Positions 1 through 4,266 of a stretch of 8,563 nt of DNA are shown here, piece after piece. Every line of letters starts with the position of its first letter. Position 1 is the first letter of the stretch. Under the pieces are notes generated by a model, which saw only the letters and a program-made list of their open reading frames with translations, was not told where the DNA came from and ran no database searches. The stretch covers positions 1 to 8,563 of the forward strand of contig JAPKDN010000104.1 in NCBI GenBank assembly GCA_028822575.1, in the 5' to 3' direction. The position numbers and the translations under genes are program-made. This DNA comes from Alphaproteobacteria bacterium. GTDB lineage: Bacteria > Pseudomonadota > Alphaproteobacteria > Thalassobaculales > Thalassobaculaceae.

Positions 1-48
1 AAGCTCCGCCAGAATGTCGTAACGTGTGGAAATGAAGGAATTGGTCAT
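1..48 (-). CDS. 5' end of an unrecognised protein, cut by the window edge
   Basis: The reverse strand has an ATG at 48-46 followed by an open frame to the edge, reading MTNSFISTRYDILAEL. A purine-rich Shine-Dalgarno-like stretch (AGAGGA, complement of 56-61) lies 7 bases before the ATG. Start plus ribosome binding site is the only support. Sixteen residues are too few to name a family, and none is recognised. The gene reads leftwards, the same direction as the cyclase remnant and the large operon. It starts 64 bases downstream of the remnant's last codon. A chance ATG with a good ribosome site remains possible. Confidence 0.5.
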   Translation of the reverse strand, partial: MTNSFISTRYDILAEL

Positions 49-112
49 CGGTGGGTCCTCTGAAGGCGTGGTTCGGTGGATTGGTAGCCAAGACGCGGGC
101 CCTGGGTCAACA

Positions 113-326
113 CTATCGAAGGGAAGCATTGATCGACAGCATCTCCAGCAACCGACCATCGCCCATAGCCATGACAATGCGCCCGCCATGCTCGCGCCGA
201 CCTGGCGATCTATCGACGCCACTCGGCGCGCACTCGGCGTGGCGAATATCCCAACCTCATCCTGGCCCACGGGGCGCGAATAACCAGCCACGTTGGCGGA
301 CTGATAGCGGCGAGGCGGCGTTGCAT
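113..326 (-). pseudogene. Decayed class III adenylate/guanylate cyclase, N-terminal fragment
   Basis: Reading leftwards from an ATG at 326-324, three consecutive frames together reproduce the start of a class III nucleotide cyclase catalytic domain. Segment 1 is MQRRLAAI (family: M-x-RRLAAILAADVAGYSR). Segment 2, from 294, begins NVAGYSRPVGQDEVG and runs to SIDRQVG. Segment 3, from 193, begins EHGGRIVMAMGDGRLLEML and ends at a TAG at 115-113. Segments 1 and 2 are separated by 8 bases where the family has 9. Between the 'ID' and 'EHGG' landmarks there are 14 bases where 12 would fit, so two frame changes are needed. The first metal-binding Asp of 'ADVAGYSR' is Asn here, while the GDG motif survives. 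Only about 70 of the roughly 180 residues of a cyclase domain remain, with no effector domain. The match is from memory of the family, not from a search. It is very unlikely to make an active enzyme. Confidence 0.7.
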
Positions 327-347
327 GGGCGTATTGATGGGCGGAAA

Positions 348-353
348 CTTATA
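348..353 (-). promoter_or_regulatory. Possible -10 element of the cyclase remnant
   Basis: On the reverse strand this reads TATAAG, a fair match to a sigma-70 -10 box. It lies 21 bases before the remnant's ATG at 326 and 21 bases downstream of the 18-bp palindrome. A -35 at 17-base spacing (371-376, AATGGA) is poor. The position is sensible but the sequence support is weak. Confidence 0.25.
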
Positions 354-374
354 CCGTGATCCAGGGAAGATCCA

Positions 375-392
375 TTATCACCGCGGTGATAA
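375..392. promoter_or_regulatory. Perfect 18-bp palindrome, probable operator
   Basis: TTATCACCGCGGTGATAA equals its own reverse complement over all 18 bases. It lies in the gap between the GFA-family gene's stop and the cyclase remnant, about 50 bases upstream of the remnant's ATG and 21 bases upstream of a TATAAG box, which is where a repressor or activator site would sit. The half-site resembles that of lambda-type (XRE/HTH_3) repressor operators, whose consensus is TATCACCGCCGGTGATA, but the centre here is one base shorter. No T-run follows on either strand, so it is not a typical intrinsic terminator. The cognate regulator is not in the window. Confidence 0.5.
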
Positions 393-423
393 CGCATGGT
401 CGATGGACGTGGCGTAGAAACCG

Positions 424-837
424 TCAAAGGTTCGGTTGCAGGTCGAAACTCGGGATATCTTTCAGGTCCTTCACCCAGCTCAGGGCGGAGCGCCGCCAGA
501 TCTGCCGCTTGGGCGGTAACTGCACGCGCTGACGTACGGTGCCCAGCCGCAGACTGAACGGCCCGTCGCTGTCCGCTGCGTTGCTGGCATGAATCCGAGT
601 CCCACATTCAGGGCAAAACGCCTGCGCCCGCTTGTTGCCGCTCTCCGCCGTCTTCACATAGGTTTTGAGCGTACCACTCATCAGACGAAACCCACCCTCG
701 ACGACGCCGACCACCAAACCAAAAGCCGTCGCACCATGGATCTGACAGTCCGTGCAATGACAGATCGTGGCTTTCTCCGGATCCACCTCGGCCTCGTATT
801 GGATATGACCACACTTGCATCCACCATCCACTTGCAT
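424..837 (-). CDS. GFA/CENP-V family zinc-binding protein
   Basis: A 137-residue protein with the complete cysteine pattern of the GFA (Pfam GFA, CENP-V/Mss4-like) fold: C-x-C at residues 7-9 (GGCKCG), CHCxxC at 26-31 and CPEC at 75-78, followed by GTRI. Family members bind two zinc ions. The founding member was described as glutathione-dependent formaldehyde-activating enzyme, but most relatives have no proven reaction, so no substrate is assigned. The length is normal for a single-domain member. The chosen start is the ATG at 837-835, because GGGAG sits 8 bases upstream. An in-frame TTG at 852 would add MGEKP but would swallow that site. No signal peptide or membrane segment is visible, so it should be cytoplasmic. 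It diverges from yajQ across 73 bases. Nothing links it to the distant hydroxylase operon. Confidence 0.88.
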   Translation of the reverse strand: MQVDGGCKCGHIQYEAEVDPEKATICHCTDCQIHGATAFGLVVGVVEGGFRLMSGTLKTYVKTAESGNKRAQAFCPECGTRIHASNAADSDGPFSLRLGTVRQRVQLPPKRQIWRRSALSWVKDLKDIPSFDLQPNL

Positions 838-910
838 CGGTTTTTCTCCCAATCACGCGCCGGAAACGTTATGTTTCATCCATCGAATACAAATCAGAAA
901 GCGGATCACC
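838..910. promoter_or_regulatory. Divergent intergenic region between the GFA-family gene and yajQ
   Basis: The two genes are read away from each other, so this 73-base gap should hold both promoters. It is clearly more A/T-rich than its surroundings. Purine-rich ribosome sites are visible at both ends: GGGAG before the minus-strand ATG and AGAAAGCGG before yajQ. No pair of -35/-10 boxes stands out with correct spacing, so none is assigned. Confidence 0.4.
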
Positions 911-1399
911 ATGCCTTCTTTTGACGTCGTCTCACGCACGGAAATACCCGAAGTTGATAACGCCGTTCAAGGGGCCATGCGGGAAATCGGTACACGGTTC
1001 GATTTCAAGGGCAGCCAGTGCTCGATCGAGCGCGCAGAGGAGGTCCTGACCCTGAAGGCCGACGACGCCTTGAAACTGAAACAGGTTCAGGAATTACTGC
1101 GCGGCTATATGGCCAAGCGCAAGGTTGACCACAACGCCCTCGACTTCAAGGAGCCGGAGCAGGCGTCTGGCAACAGCCTGCGTCAGATCGTCGTGGTCAA
1201 GCAGGGAATAGAGCGCGATTTGGCGCAGAAGGTCGTCAAGGGCGTCAAGAACGCCAAGCTGAAGGGTGTCCAGGTCGCGATCCAGGGCGACGAGCTTAGG
1301 GTCACCGGCAAGAAGCGCGACGACCTACAGACCGTGATCGCGCTGATCAAGGACATGAAGCTAGAGCAGCCGCTGCAATATGTGAATTTTCGGGATTAA
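911..1399 (+). CDS. yajQ: YajQ family nucleotide-binding protein (UPF0234)
   Basis: A 162-residue protein that matches YajQ from end to end. It has the family start MPSFDVVSRTEIPEVDNAV, the RFDFKGS segment near residue 35, the K-rich VVKGVKNAKLKGVQVAIQGD stretch and the ending PLQYVNFRD. The length equals that of E. coli YajQ (about 163 residues). The family has two ferredoxin-like domains in one chain. It binds nucleotides, and homologues in Xanthomonas and Pseudomonas have been shown to bind cyclic di-GMP and affect transcription and virulence. Its role in this organism cannot be told from sequence. The ATG at 911 is chosen because the family begins exactly there and a purine-rich site precedes it; the frame is open further upstream but without homology. 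It converges on the CoA ligase gene with only 39 bases between the stops. Confidence 0.95.
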   Translation: MPSFDVVSRTEIPEVDNAVQGAMREIGTRFDFKGSQCSIERAEEVLTLKADDALKLKQVQELLRGYMAKRKVDHNALDFKEPEQASGNSLRQIVVVKQGIERDLAQKVVKGVKNAKLKGVQVAIQGDELRVTGKKRDDLQTVIALIKDMKLEQPLQYVNFRD

Positions 1400-1438
1400 C
1401 GGCTAATGCGTTAGCGCCGAGGAAGGCATCGCGCGGTA

Positions 1439-2959
1439 CTACGCCGCCCGATACTCCCCCTTGACCAACAACCGACGCAGGATCTTGCCCACGGGTGACT
1501 TTGGAATTTCGGCGACAAAGACATAGGCGCGGGGACGCTTAAAGGGCGCCAGATCACTTTCCAGGCACCAGCCATCCAGCACTTCCTCCGTTACCAACTC
1601 GCTCCGCGTCAGGAACGCCGTGATCTGTTGGCCCCAGCGCTCGTGCGGCAGACCGACCACCGCCACCTCACCGACGGCGGGATGTAGCGAGAGTATGCTT
1701 TCGATCTCCGCCGGCAGGATGTTCTCGCCACCAGAGATGATCATGTCATCGACCCGACCAGTCACGAACAGATCGCCCTCTACATCGCGATAGCCGACAT
1801 CGCCGGTAAAGTACCAGCCGTAATGCAAGGATTTCGCGTTGGCGTCAGGACGGTTCCAATAGCCAGTGAAAGACTCGTCGCCATCAAGGGTGGCGATGAT
1901 TTGGCCCTCGACACCCGAACTGACGGTCTCGCTCGGATCGGTGCTACCTAGCGATACTACCCGAACCTCCAAATTCAGCCCGGCCTTGCCGGCGGAGCCG
2001 GGCTTGCCGGCGGCATTCGGCTCGATGGTAAAAGTGTAGATCTCCGACGAGCCGTAATGGTTGACGAACAATTCCGGCTGGAATGCCTCGTTCAGACGCT
2101 TGAGCAATCCGTCGGTCATCGCCTGACCGGCGAAGCCGAGCTTTCGAACGGAGCTTGTGTCTGTCTTCGCGAAGCCGGAGGCCGTAAGAAGATCATGGTA
2201 AAGGGTGGGCACGAGATAGAGATTGCTGATCCGCTCGGCTTCGATCAACCGCAGAGCCTCCAAAGCCTCAAAACGGCGCTGACAGACGAAATGGCCGTTG
2301 ATGATCACCGAGGCAAGCAACGAACGTACGCCCATGGTGTGATACAGCGGCATCACCCCAAGCGTGACCTCGCCCCGGCCATAGAGATTTTGCGCCACAT
2401 GCGCCATCGCTGCCGAGCGTTCCGCCTGATGAGTGCGAGGTACGCCCTTGCCTTGACCGGTAGTCCCAGACGTATAGAGCATCACCGATATCGTCTCGGG
2501 ACCAGCGTGTGAAAGAGCAGCGGCGGGCTCGGCATTGGCCAGGGCCTCCCACGGGACACCGGCTCCTGCCGCGTCATCTAAGCCGAACCGCCGTAACCGC
2601 ATCGCCGGCGCGCTCGCAGCAACGGTCTCCGCCGTTAGCGGCTCGAACACCAGGGCCTTGGCAGCGGCATCGGCGAGCACATAGTCCAACTCCTCGGTCT
2701 TGGCACGCCAATTTAGAGGCGTGATCACCAAGCCGGCGATCTGGCAGGCCATATGCAGGCTCGCCGCTTCGAGACGGTTGGTAAGTAGGGTGACCACATG
2801 GTCTCCAGTGACCAGGCCGCTGGCATCCAGACCGCCGACCAACCGCAGGATCTCATCGCGCCACTGGCCGTAGGTAAGCCGCTCGTCACCATCGCTGATC
2901 GCGATCGTATCCGGCATGCGTTCGGCGCTGGCGAGCAGGCCACGTCCTAGATCAAACAT
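1439..2959 (-). CDS. AMP-forming acyl-CoA synthetase (ANL superfamily)
   Basis: A 506-residue ligase that should activate a carboxylic acid with ATP to an acyl-adenylate and then transfer it to CoA. All core motifs are present: P-loop YTSGTTGQGKG (162-172), YGSSE (302-306), YFTGD (383-387), GRVDD with the hinge region (401-405), ISGGEN (408-413), and the C-terminal catalytic lysine in PKSPVGKILRR (Lys492). The length is typical for medium-chain or aromatic acyl-CoA ligases. No signal or membrane segment is seen. It is the last gene of the operon. Its ATG lies inside the end of the [2Fe-2S] subunit gene (8-bp overlap, ATGTTTGA), with AGAGGG about 8 bases upstream. The acid it activates is not readable from the sequence. 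Its place directly after the hydroxylase genes implies that the hydroxylase acts on the resulting CoA ester, as furoyl-CoA synthetase (HmfD) does with HmfABC. That specific substrate is a hypothesis. Confidence 0.93.
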   Translation of the reverse strand: MFDLGRGLLASAERMPDTIAISDGDERLTYGQWRDEILRLVGGLDASGLVTGDHVVTLLTNRLEAASLHMACQIAGLVITPLNWRAKTEELDYVLADAAAKALVFEPLTAETVAASAPAMRLRRFGLDDAAGAGVPWEALANAEPAAALSHAGPETISVMLYTSGTTGQGKGVPRTHQAERSAAMAHVAQNLYGRGEVTLGVMPLYHTMGVRSLLASVIINGHFVCQRRFEALEALRLIEAERISNLYLVPTLYHDLLTASGFAKTDTSSVRKLGFAGQAMTDGLLKRLNEAFQPELFVNHYGSSEIYTFTIEPNAAGKPGSAGKAGLNLEVRVVSLGSTDPSETVSSGVEGQIIATLDGDESFTGYWNRPDANAKSLHYGWYFTGDVGYRDVEGDLFVTGRVDDMIISGGENILPAEIESILSLHPAVGEVAVVGLPHERWGQQITAFLTRSELVTEEVLDGWCLESDLAPFKRPRAYVFVAEIPKSPVGKILRRLLVKGEYRAA

Positions 2960-3455
2960 CCGTCGGCCCTCTTCTTGCCGCCAGCACGTCGAGCGCCGCC
3001 GCGACGATACCGTGATAGCCGGTACAGCGGCAGAGATGCCCCGACAGAACCTCGCGCACCCGTGCCTCGTCAGCCTCCGGTTCCTCGTCGATCAATTGGC
3101 TTAGCGACATCAGGATGCCGGGGGTGCAGAATCCGCATTGCAGAGCGTGATGACGGCGGAAAGCAAGCTGCAGATCATTCAGCTCGCCCCGCCCGGCCAA
3201 TGCCTCCACGGTCTCGACCGCCCGCCCATCCGCTTGCGCGGCATAGATCAGGCAGGACCGGGTGGCACGGCCGTCGACCTGCACCGTGCAAGCGCCACAA
3301 ACCCCATGCTCGCAGCCGACATGGGTACCGGTAAGCCCCATCTCCTGGCGCAGGAAATCCACCAGCAACATCCGGGGTTCCGCCGAACCCTCGGCGATCT
3401 GGCCATTCAAGGTAAACGACACACGATGTTTTTGGTCAGCCGAGAGATAATGCAT
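2952..3455 (-). CDS. Molybdenum hydroxylase small subunit, two [2Fe-2S] clusters (CoxS/XdhC-iron-sulfur type)
   Basis: A 167-residue electron-transfer subunit with all eight cluster cysteines. The plant-ferredoxin-type cluster uses Cys48, Cys53, Cys56 and Cys68 (GCEHGVCGAC, then SCL). The helical-bundle cluster near the Mo cofactor uses Cys107, Cys110, Cys142 and Cys144 (QCGFCTPG and HLCRCTGY). The ferredoxin fold spans about 10-80 and the [2Fe-2S]-binding domain about 90-160. It passes electrons from the molybdopterin site in the large subunit to FAD in the medium subunit. Length is standard for the family. The ATG at 3455 is chosen because GGAGAGG lies about 7 bases upstream. A TTG at 3470 would be possible but would overlap that site. 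It overlaps the medium subunit gene by 20 bp and the ligase gene by 8 bp. Confidence 0.96.
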   Translation of the reverse strand: MHYLSADQKHRVSFTLNGQIAEGSAEPRMLLVDFLRQEMGLTGTHVGCEHGVCGACTVQVDGRATRSCLIYAAQADGRAVETVEALAGRGELNDLQLAFRRHHALQCGFCTPGILMSLSQLIDEEPEADEARVREVLSGHLCRCTGYHGIVAAALDVLAARRGPTDV

Positions 3456-4266
3456 CGTGTGCCTCTCCAATGACTTCGGCGCCTAGGTTACGGACCAAGG
3501 TTCGTCGGTACTGGGCAGTAGCATGAACATCAGTGCCGCCCCGCAACTCCCACGCGATGGCGTTCAGGGCGTCATTGAGCGCTGGTCCTTCCAGCCACGG
3601 CAGATGCCGGACCACGGGCGTGTCCGTCACACCACCTATGCCGAGTTTGACGCCGTCCTTGCCGCCAACAGCGGCCGCCGCAACAATGGCAAAATCACCA
3701 TGACGTGGGCCAACCTCATTGAACGCGCACGATGTTCCTTGATCCATGACGGGGAAGCGCGCGGCGACAATCATCTCATCGGGGCCAAGCGCGGTTTGCA
3801 TCATCCCGGTCTGGAAGTCCGCTGCCGCAATGACCCGCTGGCCACGCTTGCTTGCCAGCACCACCGCGCCGCCAAGCGACGCCAGCGCTAGTGGCAGTTC
3901 GGAACTAGGGTCCGCATGGGCGAGCGAGCCGCAGACGGTACCGCGCTGGCGGGTCTGGTAATGCCCGACCCAAGGCAGCATACGCGCCAACAACGGTTGC
4001 GCGGTAAGCCTTGGCCAACGCAACAATTGATCCTGCGTCACCGCTGCGCCGATCTCGATCACTCCATCCCGTTCGGCAATATCTCCGAGGTCGTCCAAGC
4101 CCGCGATGTCGATCAGCACCTTGGGCGTCACCAATCGCATGTTCAGCATCGCGCCCAGAGATTGCCCGCCGGCTAGGACGCGCGCTTCGTCGCCATGCTC
4201 AGCCAGGACACCCAAGGCCTCTTCTACGCAATCGGGTCGGGCGAGATCGAAGGGCGCTGGCTTCAC
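3436..4266 (-). CDS. Molybdenum hydroxylase medium subunit, FAD-binding (CoxM type)
   Basis: A 276-residue FAD_binding_5/CO_deh_flav_C protein. The FAD-binding signature AGGQSLGAML is at 32-41, and the second flavin motif, here TVCGSLAHADPSSELP, is at 110-125 (commonly TIGGSLAHADP in relatives). The C-terminal domain runs from about 175 to 270. The protein hosts FAD, the last electron carrier before the external acceptor. The beta subunit of 4-hydroxybenzoyl-CoA reductase has a [4Fe-4S]-binding insertion with extra cysteines. None is present here, which argues against a low-potential reductase and for an oxidising hydroxylase. The start is a GTG at 4266-4264 overlapping the large subunit's TGA in a GTGA junction, so translation is probably coupled. 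The N-terminus MKPAPFDLARP is normal for the family, which supports this start. Confidence 0.95.
   Translation of the reverse strand: MKPAPFDLARPDCVEEALGVLAEHGDEARVLAGGQSLGAMLNMRLVTPKVLIDIAGLDDLGDIAERDGVIEIGAAVTQDQLLRWPRLTAQPLLARMLPWVGHYQTRQRGTVCGSLAHADPSSELPLALASLGGAVVLASKRGQRVIAAADFQTGMMQTALGPDEMIVAARFPVMDQGTSCAFNEVGPRHGDFAIVAAAAVGGKDGVKLGIGGVTDTPVVRHLPWLEGPALNDALNAIAWELRGGTDVHATAQYRRTLVRNLGAEVIGEAHDALSLG

Noticed and set aside
51..359. Open frame of about 100 codons on the plus strand
   Set aside because: Its translation has no recognisable domain, is rich in Arg/Pro/Ser as expected for an antisense frame, and lies opposite the cyclase remnant, which explains the openness.
589..924. Plus-strand open frame crossing the GFA gene into yajQ
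   Set aside because: It is antisense to the cysteine-rich GFA protein and overlaps the true yajQ start in another frame.
1401..1418. Stem GGCTAA-TGCG-TTAGCgCC between the convergent yajQ and ligase genes, as a terminator
   Set aside because: The stem is short, has a bulge and is not followed by a T-run on either strand. The location fits a bidirectional terminator but the sequence does not support one.
3436..4266. Subunit of 4-hydroxybenzoyl-CoA reductase
   Set aside because: The medium subunit lacks the cysteine-bearing insertion that holds the extra [4Fe-4S] cluster of that enzyme.
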